A stretch of DNA of 7,838 nt from an uncultured Collinsella sp. (lineage in GTDB: Bacteria; Actinomycetota; Coriobacteriia; Coriobacteriales; Coriobacteriaceae), in assembly GCA_900549135.1 (NCBI GenBank), contig URNI01000090.1, forward strand, positions 1 to 7,838, in the 5' to 3' direction. A program made the translations under genes and the position numbers. The notes under the pieces are model-generated. The model saw only the letters and a list, made by a program, of their open reading frames with translations, made no database searches and was not told where the DNA came from. Shown here piece after piece: positions 1-5,809 of this stretch. Position 1 is the stretch's first letter. Every line of letters begins with the position of its first letter.

Positions 1-1718
1 GTGGGGTAGAAGTCCTGCACCTGCTCGGGCATGTAGCCCATGTCGCGCACGGCCTCGGCAAGGTCCACGGCTTCCTTCATGGTCGATCCGGGGTGGCTCG
101 AGATCAGATACGGCACCACGTACTGCTTGAGTCCGTATTCGCGGTTCAAGCGTTCAAATTTACGGCAGAACGCGTCGTAGACGGCGCGGCTTGGCTTGCC
201 CATCACGGACAACACCGCGTCGCTCACGTGCTCGGGCGCTACGCGCAGCTGGCCCGAGACATGGTGCTCCAGCAGCTCGCGCAAAAATTCGTCCGAGGCG
301 TCGGCCATGGTGTAGTCAAAACGGATGCCGCTGCGCACGAAGACCTTCTTGACGCCCGGCAGCTGGCGCAGGTCGCGCAGCAACTGCGTGTAGCCGCTCT
401 CGTCGACCACCATGTTCTTGCACACGCTCGGCCACAGGCAACGCTTGTTTTTGCACACGCCGTGCTTGAGCTGCTTGTCGCAGGCGGGACGGCTAAAGTT
501 GGCCGTCGGTCCACCCACGTCGTTGATGTAGCCCTTAAACTCGGGATCGCGCGTGAGCAGCTCGGCCTCGCGCATGATCGAGTCGTGGCTGCGCATCTGC
601 AGCACGCGGCCCTGGTGGAAGGTGAGCGCGCAAAACGAGCACTCGCCAAAACAGCCGCGGTTGGAGCTAATGGAAAACTTGATCTCGGCAAAGGCCGGCA
701 CGCCGCCTGCCGCGTCGTAGTCGGGATGCCAATCGCGTGCGTAGGGGAGTTCGGCAACCTCGTCCATCTCGTCGGTGGTGAGTGTTGCCGACGGCGGGTT
801 CTGCACCACGTACACGCTGTTGGGATATGGCTCTACCAGGCGATGCCCGGTGATGGGGTCCATATTCTGCTGCTGCACGTTAAAGCTGCGGGCGTAGTTG
901 AGCTTGTCAGCGGCAAGGTCGTCCCAGCTGGGCAGCAGATCGTAGTCGTAGACCTCGTCGAGCGAACCCGTGCGGTAAACGGTGCCGTTGATATAGGTAA
1001 TCTGATCGACGGGCAGCCCCGCGTCGAGCGCGTCGGCGATCTCGACGATCGCGTGCTCGCCCATGCCGTAGATGAGGATGTCGGCGCCCGAGTCGAGCAG
1101 TACCGAGCGCTTGAGCTTGTCCTGCCAGTAGTCGTAGTGGGCCAGGCGACGCAGGCTTGCCTCGATGCCACCGATAATGATGGGGGCGTCCTTAAACGTC
1201 TGGCGGATGAGGTTGCCGTAGACCGTGACGGCGCGATTGGGACGGCGCCCCTCCTCGCCACCGGGGGTATAGGCGTCGGTGTGGCGGCGATGCTTGGTCA
1301 CCGAATAGTGGTTGACCATGGAGTCCATGTTGCCGGCACTGACGAGAAAGCCTAGGCGCGGCTCGCCGAGCACGGTGATGCTGGCGGGGTCGGTCCAGTC
1401 GGGTTGGCAGATGATGCCCACTTTGTAGCCGTGCGCGTCGAGGACGCGGCTGATGATGGCCATGCCAAAGCTGGGATGGTCCACGTAGGCGTCGCCGCAG
1501 ATGTAGACAAAGTCGCACTGGTCCCAGCCGCGTGCATCCATGTCGGCTCGACTGACGGGGAGGAATTTATCGCGGCCCGGGCGCCAGGGGCGGGCGGGCG
1601 CTGCCGGGGTATGAGCGGCGTGGCCGCCCTGGGCCTTGCCGCTACGCTTTTGCTGCTGGCCCTGTTTGCCCTGCTGACTGCGCTGGTTGTTCTGAGCGTG
1701 CTGAGGCTTTTTTGCCAC
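1..1718 (-). CDS. ygiQ: YgiQ family radical SAM protein (UPF0313), C-terminus cut by window edge
   Basis: The reading frame is open from a GTG at 1718 to the window edge and gives 572 residues of a family usually about 650-750 long, so only the C-terminal end is missing. Seen: the N-terminal family block with GDAYVDHPSFG (75-85), a GGIEASLRR segment, the radical SAM cluster motif Cys356-x3-Cys360-x2-Cys363 inside RGCFGECSFC, a DVGGPTANFSRPAC stretch followed by a Cys-rich segment, and APEH before the break at QDFYP. These cysteines would bind a 4Fe-4S cluster that cleaves S-adenosylmethionine; the physiological substrate of YgiQ is not established as far as I know. The GTG start is chosen because GGGAGGG lies just upstream (1721-1728) and no better start follows before the family homology. 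Residues 1-50 are an extra low-complexity tail rich in Gln, Lys and Ala before KFLPVS. Divergent from the yoaK-like gene. Confidence 0.93.
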   Translation of the reverse strand, partial: MAKKPQHAQNNQRSQQGKQGQQQKRSGKAQGGHAAHTPAAPARPWRPGRDKFLPVSRADMDARGWDQCDFVYICGDAYVDHPSFGMAIISRVLDAHGYKVGIICQPDWTDPASITVLGEPRLGFLVSAGNMDSMVNHYSVTKHRRHTDAYTPGGEEGRRPNRAVTVYGNLIRQTFKDAPIIIGGIEASLRRLAHYDYWQDKLKRSVLLDSGADILIYGMGEHAIVEIADALDAGLPVDQITYINGTVYRTGSLDEVYDYDLLPSWDDLAADKLNYARSFNVQQQNMDPITGHRLVEPYPNSVYVVQNPPSATLTTDEMDEVAELPYARDWHPDYDAAGGVPAFAEIKFSISSNRGCFGECSFCALTFHQGRVLQMRSHDSIMREAELLTRDPEFKGYINDVGGPTANFSRPACDKQLKHGVCKNKRCLWPSVCKNMVVDESGYTQLLRDLRQLPGVKKVFVRSGIRFDYTMADASDEFLRELLEHHVSGQLRVAPEHVSDAVLSVMGKPSRAVYDAFCRKFERLNREYGLKQYVVPYLISSHPGSTMKEAVDLAEAVRDMGYMPEQVQDFYP

Positions 1719-1749
1719 GATCCCTCCCGGTGTTTGTATGCTGCACGTA

Positions 1750-1755
1750 ATTGTA
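1750..1755 (-). promoter_or_regulatory. Candidate -10 box of the ygiQ promoter
   Basis: On the minus strand this reads TACAAT within GGTTACAATTACG, about 32 bases before the GTG start. No convincing -35 hexamer sits 16-18 bases upstream; that position falls in the loop of the adjacent inverted repeat. GGTT next to an A-rich -10 hexamer recurs upstream of other genes in this window, which gives mild support. Confidence 0.4.
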
Positions 1756-1756
1756 A

Positions 1757-1789
1757 CCAGTCTTTTTGGGGCGGGGCTAAAAAGACTGG
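1757..1789. repeat. Perfect 11 bp inverted repeat in the ygiQ/yoaK divergent region
   Basis: CCAGTCTTTTT (1757-1767) is exactly complementary to AAAAAGACTGG (1779-1789), with an 11-base G-rich loop. It abuts the candidate ygiQ -10 box and covers where its -35 would lie, so an operator is one reading. As RNA it would also make a stable hairpin, but no T-run follows on either strand, so it is a poor terminator. Confidence 0.6.
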
Positions 1790-1902
1790 GGGAGTACATG
1801 GGCTGGTGAGTGAGAGCGTCGCCGCGCCCGCCGTTTGTTTCCAGACTGTGTATCTGCGCGTTGGAGAACCCGTCTCGCGCGCACGCCATGTTGTCAATGG
1901 GT

Positions 1903-1908
1903 TACAGT
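1903..1908 (+). promoter_or_regulatory. Candidate -10 box for the yoaK-like gene
   Basis: TACAGT in the context GGGTTACAGTATG, about 63 bases before the chosen ATG. No good -35 is seen at standard spacing. The call rests mainly on similarity to the GGTTACAAT and GGTTAAAAT contexts elsewhere in the window. Confidence 0.3.
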
Positions 1909-1971
1909 ATGAACGGCGGCTATGTTTCCGCCAACGCACGAGAGAGTCGTCAACAAGGAGGATGCACGACG

Positions 1972-2688
1972 ATGCAGCGTGCCAAACAGATATCGGAGTC
2001 TATTGAGCTGGGCATCATCTTGGCGCTCGCCGGTGGCTTTATGGACGTGTATTCGTACATTGGGCGCGACCATGTTTTCGCCAACGCGCAGACGGGCAAC
2101 ATCTTGCTCGTGGGCGTGAGCATCTCGGAGGGCAACTGGGCACTTGCGGAGCGCTACTTCTTCCCTGTGGTGTCGTTTGCCGTGGGTATTATGCTTGCCG
2201 ATCTGGTACACGAGCGGTTTGGCAGCGTGATCCACTGGCGTCAGGTGACGGTGTTCTTTGAAGCCGTCATCTTACTGGGCGTGAGCTTTATCCCGGGCGG
2301 CAATTTCAACCTGCTCGCCAACTGCCTCACCTCGTTTGCCTGCGGCATGCAGGTCGAGAGCTTCCGCAAGATCCACGGTCACGGCATCGCTACGACCATG
2401 TGCATCGGCAACTTGCGCAACGCGCTGCAAAACGTGGACGATTACATCATCACCCACAGGCGCGGCTTTTTGGAAAACGGCCTGCTGTACTTTGGCGTGA
2501 TCTTTACCTTTGTGTTTGGCGCCGTGTTGGGCAACTGGTGTATTGAGCGCATGGGCCTGCACGCCATCGTCGTGGCGAGCTTGCTGCTGTTTGTCGCGTT
2601 TGCCATCATGTTCATCGACCGCGAGCGCGACTTGCGCTTACGCTGGAAGGTTGCGGCCGAGGCTTGGAAAGAGGGCTGCCGAAAGTAA
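1972..2688 (+). CDS. YoaK family (DUF1275) integral membrane protein
   Basis: A 238-residue protein of the usual DUF1275/YoaK length. Hydrophobic stretches at roughly 11-30, 62-80, 92-109, 112-127, 169-192 and 196-215 suggest about six membrane helices, with a basic/acidic C-terminal tail (216-238) likely in the cytoplasm. Family-type motifs are GGFMDVYSYI then FANAQTGNILLVG near the first helix, and CGMQVESFRK with TTMCIGNLRNAL in the centre. The molecular function of the family is unknown; transport has been suggested only from topology. The ATG at 1972 is chosen because AAGGAGG lies at 1955-1961; the frame stays open further upstream (to about 1810), but that part does not look like DUF1275 and has no ribosome binding site. 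It is transcribed alone, divergent from ygiQ, and ends in its own terminator. Confidence 0.9.
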   Translation: MQRAKQISESIELGIILALAGGFMDVYSYIGRDHVFANAQTGNILLVGVSISEGNWALAERYFFPVVSFAVGIMLADLVHERFGSVIHWRQVTVFFEAVILLGVSFIPGGNFNLLANCLTSFACGMQVESFRKIHGHGIATTMCIGNLRNALQNVDDYIITHRRGFLENGLLYFGVIFTFVFGAVLGNWCIERMGLHAIVVASLLLFVAFAIMFIDRERDLRLRWKVAAEAWKEGCRK

Positions 2689-2694
2689 CCGAAT

Positions 2695-2730
2695 GCGGCA
2701 AAGGGGCTGTCCCTTTGCCGCAATATTTTT
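2695..2730 (+). terminator. Intrinsic terminator after the yoaK-like gene
   Basis: GCGGCAAAGGG (2695-2705) pairs perfectly with CCCTTTGCCGC (2711-2721) around a 5-base loop, followed by AATATTTTT. It starts only 6 bases after the stop codon. The stem and the GCTGT loop loosely resemble the palindromes at 5722 and 7248. Confidence 0.85.
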
Positions 2731-2758
2731 CATCATCTGTTGAAACGCTTTAACAATT

Positions 2759-2798
2759 TTGACGTTCTCACGCTTTTTTGTTTCAAAAGCGTTAGGAT
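2759..2798 (+). promoter_or_regulatory. Candidate fucO promoter/operator with 8 bp inverted repeat
   Basis: A TTGACG hexamer (2759-2764) is followed by the perfect inverted repeat ACGCTTTT (2770-2777) / AAAAGCGT (2785-2792) and a -10-like TAGGAT (2793-2798). TTGACG lies 28 bases from TAGGAT, too far for a standard sigma-70 pair, so only one of them may be real. The inverted repeat occupies the -35 position relative to TAGGAT, suggesting an operator. The boundaries of the promoter are inferred. Confidence 0.4.
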
Positions 2799-2852
2799 GG
2801 GACTCATAGCGTGGGGCGTAATGGGTGCCCCGCACACGATGGGAGGCTATCA

Positions 2853-4019
2853 ATGGCTAATCGTTTCGTTCTCAATACCATTTCTTATCATGGTTCCGGC
2901 GCCATCAAGGAGATTCCCGGCGAGCTCCAGCGTCGCGGCTACAAGAAGATCTTCGTCTGCTCCGATCCCGATCTGGTCAAGTTTGGCGTTACCGCCAAGG
3001 TGACCGACGAGCTCGACGCCGCCGGCATCGCCTGGAGCCTCTACTCCGAGATCAAGCCCAACCCCACTATCCAGAACGTCAAGGACGGCGTCGAGGCCTT
3101 CAAGGCCGCCGAGGCTGACGCTATCGTGACCATCGGTGGCGGCTCCTCCATGGACACTGCTAAGGCCATCGGCATCATCATCAACAACCCCGAGTTCGCC
3201 GATGTCCGCAGCCTCGAGGGCGTTGCTCCCACTAAGAACCACGCCGTGTTCACCATCGCCGTGCCGACGACCGCCGGTACCGCTGCTGAGGTGACCATCA
3301 ACTACGTCATCACCGACCCCGAGAAGGTCCGCAAGTTCGTGTGCGTCGACACCAACGACGCCCCCGAGGTCGCCGTCGTCGATCCCGACATGATGGCCTC
3401 CATGCCCGCCGGCCTGACCGCTTCCACTGGCATGGACGCACTGACCCACGCCATCGAGGGCTACACCACCAAGGGCGCCTGGGAGCTTTCCGACATGTTC
3501 CACTTTGAGGCCATTAAGCTGATCAGCGAGAACCTGCGCGACTCCGTCGCCGAGGCCAAGTCCGGCCAGCCCGGCTCCGGCCGTGAGGGCATGGCTCTTG
3601 GTCAGTATGTCGCCGGCATGGGCTTCTCCAATGTTGGCCTGGGCATCGACCACGCCATGGCTCACACCCTGTCCGCTCACTACGACACCCCGCACGGCGT
3701 CGCTTGCGCCATGCTGCTGCCGATCGCCATGGAGTTCAACAAGCCGGTTTGCGCTGAGCGCCTGGCCAAGGTTGCCGTCGCCATGGGCGTTGACACCACG
3801 GGCATGAGCACCGCCGAGGCCGCCGATGCCGCCATCGCCGCCGTCAAGCAGCTTTCCGCCGACGTGAACATCCCGCACGTCTGTGAGGCCATGAAGGCTG
3901 ACGAGATCGAGGTCCTGGCCAAGGACGCCATGGCCGACGCCTGCTTCCCGGGTAACCCGCGCGAGGCAACGCTCGACGACGTCATCGAGCTCTTCAAGAA
4001 GATCTGCCCGGCTGCCTAG
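2853..4019 (+). CDS. fucO: FucO-type iron-containing alcohol dehydrogenase (lactaldehyde/1,2-propanediol oxidoreductase)
   Basis: This 388-residue protein matches the length and layout of E. coli FucO (about 382), which reduces L-lactaldehyde to L-1,2-propanediol with NADH in anaerobic fucose and rhamnose breakdown. Recognisable shared stretches include MANR at the start, NNPEFADVRSLEG, PTTAGTAAEVTINYVITD, ALTHAIEGY, MALGQYVAGMGFSNVGLG and GNPREATL. Seen: an N-terminal Rossmann-like NAD domain with GGGS at 95-98 and Asp38, where an acidic residue favours NAD over NADP in FucO. Likely iron ligands are Asp195, His199, His267 and His281; His271 is also conserved. ATG 2853 is preceded by GGGAGG at 6 bases spacing; an in-frame GTG at 2811 lacks a clear ribosome binding site. 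Codons are strongly biased to GCC, ATC, AAG and GAG, as in highly expressed genes. No fucose genes lie beside it, so a broader alcohol/aldehyde substrate (group III Fe-ADH) is possible. Confidence 0.9.
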   Translation: MANRFVLNTISYHGSGAIKEIPGELQRRGYKKIFVCSDPDLVKFGVTAKVTDELDAAGIAWSLYSEIKPNPTIQNVKDGVEAFKAAEADAIVTIGGGSSMDTAKAIGIIINNPEFADVRSLEGVAPTKNHAVFTIAVPTTAGTAAEVTINYVITDPEKVRKFVCVDTNDAPEVAVVDPDMMASMPAGLTASTGMDALTHAIEGYTTKGAWELSDMFHFEAIKLISENLRDSVAEAKSGQPGSGREGMALGQYVAGMGFSNVGLGIDHAMAHTLSAHYDTPHGVACAMLLPIAMEFNKPVCAERLAKVAVAMGVDTTGMSTAEAADAAIAAVKQLSADVNIPHVCEAMKADEIEVLAKDAMADACFPGNPREATLDDVIELFKKICPAA

Positions 4020-4072
4020 CCCAGTTTGGTGGTCCTTCGCCCGTAGGTGTATGGTCTTTTGACGTGCCGCTG

Positions 4073-4104
4073 GCCCCGCCGTGCTACGCACGGCGGGGCT
4101 TTTT
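4073..4104 (+). terminator. Strong intrinsic terminator of fucO
   Basis: GCCCCGCCGTGC (4073-4084) pairs perfectly over 12 bp with GCACGGCGGGGC (4088-4099) around a TAC loop and runs straight into TTTTT. It lies 53 bases after the stop codon. One of the clearest sites in the window. Confidence 0.95.
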
Positions 4105-4180
4105 GTGCTGCGTCGATGCCCTGAGACGGACAAAACCAAGGCGTACTGCCCGCTGCGGATAGGTGGTGCACTTCCCTGCG

Positions 4181-4219
4181 TGCATTTTTGGGAGTATTCA
4201 ACAAGCTCTTAAAAATGCA
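4181..4219. repeat. 14 bp stem hairpin in the intergenic region
   Basis: TGCATTTTT (4181-4189) pairs with AAAAATGCA (4211-4219). The stem continues through GGGAG/CTCTT with two G-U pairs (plus-strand RNA), leaving an 11-base loop. The A+T-rich stem has no T-run outside it, so a terminator function is uncertain. Its left arm overlaps the longer-range inverted repeat 4179-4200/4393-4414. Confidence 0.6.
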
Positions 4220-4256
4220 TAACGTTGTGAATGGGCGGTAGTGATCCGCAGGCGCC

Positions 4257-4288
4257 CATCGACAGCCATTGTGGGCGGGCTATCGATG
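4257..4288. repeat. Imperfect 11 bp inverted repeat
   Basis: CATCGACAGCC (4257-4267) pairs with GGCTATCGATG (4278-4288) with one mismatch, around a 10-base loop. It lies inside the 4179-4414 block and adds to the impression that the block folds when transcribed. Confidence 0.45.
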
Positions 4289-4461
4289 AGTGGAGGGGGT
4301 TGTTACTGAGTTTCTGCTTTGCGACGACCTGCAACACTGCTGTAACCGCGTCGTTTTGTCGTTCGTGATGGGGCCGTTGGGGCCCACGGTGCTGAATACT
4401 CCGTTTTTTGCACGGTCCAAGGTGGGGCACCCTGAGACGAAGCAAAAAGATGCCTCATTTC

Positions 4462-4489
4462 TATGCAAATACCAATAGGATTTATGCAA
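4462..4489. promoter_or_regulatory. TATGCAA direct repeat pair, possible regulator site
   Basis: TATGCAA occurs at 4462-4468 and 4483-4489, exactly 21 bases apart, which is two helical turns. This would place two protein-binding half-sites on the same DNA face upstream of the peptidase gene. The interpretation is inferred from spacing only. Confidence 0.3.
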
Positions 4490-4496
4490 GATTGAG

Positions 4497-4587
4497 ATTG
4501 TAAACCGTGCACGTGCACAAAACCGGTGCGGGGACGTCTGGAGGCGGCTCGGCTCCTGGGGCATTGCACGTGCAGAACGGTTAAAAT
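4497..4587. promoter_or_regulatory. Twin TGCACGTGCA palindromes with divergent -10-like boxes
   Basis: The palindrome TGCACGTGCA occurs at 4508-4517 (extended to 12 bp, GTGCACGTGCAC, 4507-4518) and again at 4565-4574, 57 bases away. To the right of the second is CGGTTAAAATC, with TAAAAT at 4582-4587 as a candidate -10 for the peptidase gene. To the left of the first, the minus strand reads CGGTTTACAATC, with TACAAT at 4497-4502. The arrangement is a near mirror image, as in a divergent control region with two operators. Neither hexamer has a good -35 at standard spacing, so an activator or repressor acting at the palindromes is inferred. Confidence 0.45.
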
Positions 4588-4623
4588 CGGGACTCGGTCT
4601 TAGTTTTACTTGGAAGGATGCAT

Positions 4624-5667
4624 ATGACTTCTAATATTGATGCTTCTCTAGGGGAGACGCTCTCCTATATCGCAGGACAGCTTAAGACGCTGACTTCTAT
4701 TGCTTCGCCGACGGGCTATACCCGCGCGGCGACCGATTATCTGATGGAGACCCTGCGCGATATGGGCTTTGGTCCCGAGCGTTCCAATAAGGGTAACGTG
4801 CTCGTTGAGCTTGGTGGCGAGGGCGAGCCGCTTGTGTTGGCGAGCCATGTCGATACCCTGGGCGCCATGGTGCGTTCCATTAAGGACAATGGTCGCCTGC
4901 GCCCCACGACGCTCGGCGGGCATCAGTGGTCTACGGCCGATGGCGAGAACTGCACCGTCTACACGCGTGACGGCAATGTGTACACGGGCGTGGTCCTCAA
5001 TACCGAGCCTTCGGCGCACGTGGCCGATGAGCCGGTCAAGACCATCGAGAAGAACATGGAAATCCTGCTCGACGAGAACGTTGACAGCAAGGACGATGTG
5101 CTCGAGCTGGGTATTCAGACTGGCGACATCATCGCTATGGACCCGCGCACTACGGTGACGGAGAGCGGCTACATCAAGAGTCGCTTCCTTGACGACAAGC
5201 TGTCCGCGGCGATTCTGCTGGGTCTCGCCCGCGCCGTCGCCGCTGGCGAGGTGACACTTTCGCGCAAGGTGTCATTGCTCTTTACCGTGTACGAGGAGGT
5301 CGGCCACGGCGGAGCCTTCGTGCCGGCCGACACGCGCGAGATGATCAGCGTGGACATGGGCTGCGTGGGCGACGACCTGGGCTGCACCGAGCGCATGGTT
5401 TCGATTTGCGCCAAGGATTCGGGCGGTCCGTACAACTACGACCTGGTAACCACGCTGTCCAACATCGCGCGCGAGCTGGAGCTCGATTACGCCATCGATG
5501 TGTATCCGCACTACGGCTCGGACGTTGAGGCCACGCTCTCGGCCGGCTACGACATCCGTCACGGCCTGATCGGCCCCGGCGTGTACGCGAGCCACAACTA
5601 CGAGCGCAGCCACATCGACGGCGTGCGCAACACCTACGAGCTGGTTCGCGCCTACGTGCAGCGTTAG
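4624..5667 (+). CDS. M42 family metallo-aminopeptidase (glutamyl aminopeptidase/endoglucanase-like)
   Basis: A 347-residue protein with the normal length of M42 (MH clan) peptidases, dinuclear zinc or cobalt enzymes that trim amino acids from peptides and often form 12-subunit TET particles in the cytoplasm. Metal and catalytic residues are recognisable: His75 and Asp77 in SHVDTLG, Asp190 in RFLDDK, the Glu224-Glu225 pair in YEEVGHGG (catalytic base then metal ligand), Asp244 in SVDMG and His324 in YASHNYERSH. The insert at about 85-180 fits the PDZ-like dimerisation/TET assembly domain. No signal peptide. The start at 4624 is preferred over the in-frame ATG at 4618 because GGAAGG (4612-4617) is 6 bases from the former and touches the latter. 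Substrate preference cannot be told; the symbols frvX and ysdC are used for relatives. It is convergent with the HTH-HipA gene, with a palindrome between them. Confidence 0.92.
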   Translation: MTSNIDASLGETLSYIAGQLKTLTSIASPTGYTRAATDYLMETLRDMGFGPERSNKGNVLVELGGEGEPLVLASHVDTLGAMVRSIKDNGRLRPTTLGGHQWSTADGENCTVYTRDGNVYTGVVLNTEPSAHVADEPVKTIEKNMEILLDENVDSKDDVLELGIQTGDIIAMDPRTTVTESGYIKSRFLDDKLSAAILLGLARAVAAGEVTLSRKVSLLFTVYEEVGHGGAFVPADTREMISVDMGCVGDDLGCTERMVSICAKDSGGPYNYDLVTTLSNIARELELDYAIDVYPHYGSDVEATLSAGYDIRHGLIGPGVYASHNYERSHIDGVRNTYELVRAYVQR

Positions 5668-5721
5668 GGGAGCAGCTTGCGACTCGGCTGGCACAGCAGT
5701 ACCGACCGAGGCCGCCCACTG

Positions 5722-5809
5722 TAAGTTGCGGTGAAATAGGGACTGTTTAAGCGTTTAAAACCGCCAAACAGTCCCTATTTCACCGCAACTTAGGGGGCAG
5801 TGCTGTTAT
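5722..5809. repeat. Repeat copy 1: 27 bp-arm palindrome plus 17-base tail
   Basis: The arm 5722-5748 (beginning TAAGTTGCGGTGAAATAGGG) is perfectly complementary to 5766-5792, around a 17-base loop (5749-5765). After 6 variable bases comes AGTGCTGTTAT (5799-5809), whose TTA is the TAA stop of the kinase gene on the minus strand. The whole 88-base block aligns without gaps to 7248-7335. It sits between convergent genes and could end transcription from both sides, though no T-run follows. Confidence 0.92.

Larger units (their letters stand above)
4179..4414. repeat. Imperfect inverted repeat bounding a 236 bp block
   Basis: The 22 bases at 4179-4200 and the reverse complement of 4393-4414 share CGTGCA then, after six differing bases, GGAGTATTCA (16 of 22 identical, no gaps). 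Ends of this kind fit a decayed miniature element or a long-range RNA stem. No target-site duplication directly flanks the arms. Confidence 0.5.
4105..4617. other. 513 bp structured intergenic region, no convincing gene
   Basis: Between the fucO terminator and the peptidase gene no reading frame looks like a protein. Small frames on both strands (62-94 codons) lack ribosome binding sites and recognisable sequence. The stretch holds several palindromes and repeats listed separately, a direct repeat CCCTGAGACG at 4119-4128 and 4430-4439, and the probable promoter of the peptidase gene near its right end. It could be a degenerate mobile element, a regulatory leader, or host a small RNA; the sequence alone does not decide. 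Confidence 0.6.

Noticed and set aside
93..1355. Long open frame of 420 codons on the plus strand
   Set aside because: It lies opposite the ygiQ frame, whose radical SAM motif is clear; the translation is a Val/Ala/His-rich shadow with no recognisable domain, and no ribosome binding site was seen.
1810..1971. N-terminal extension of the yoaK-like protein to an upstream start at 1810
   Set aside because: The extra 54 residues are unlike DUF1275 and lack a ribosome binding site, whereas AAGGAGG precedes the ATG at 1972.
2739..2756. LacI/CcpA-type operator at TTGAAACGCTTTAAC
   Set aside because: The halves do not match symmetrically: the right half lacks a base needed to mirror the left. The 11-base core also occurs in repeat copy 2, so repeat origin is at least as likely.
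2850..4139. Long open frame of 429 codons on the minus strand
   Set aside because: Antisense of fucO. The strong C-ending codon bias removes stop codons on the other strand, and the Gly/Asp/Val/His-rich product is typical of such shadows. It also runs across the fucO terminator.
4280..4564. Small frames in the fucO-peptidase spacer (both strands, 62-94 codons)
   Set aside because: No ribosome binding sites, no recognisable sequence, and overlap with palindromes and repeats. A leftward transcript remains possible, but a protein is not supported.
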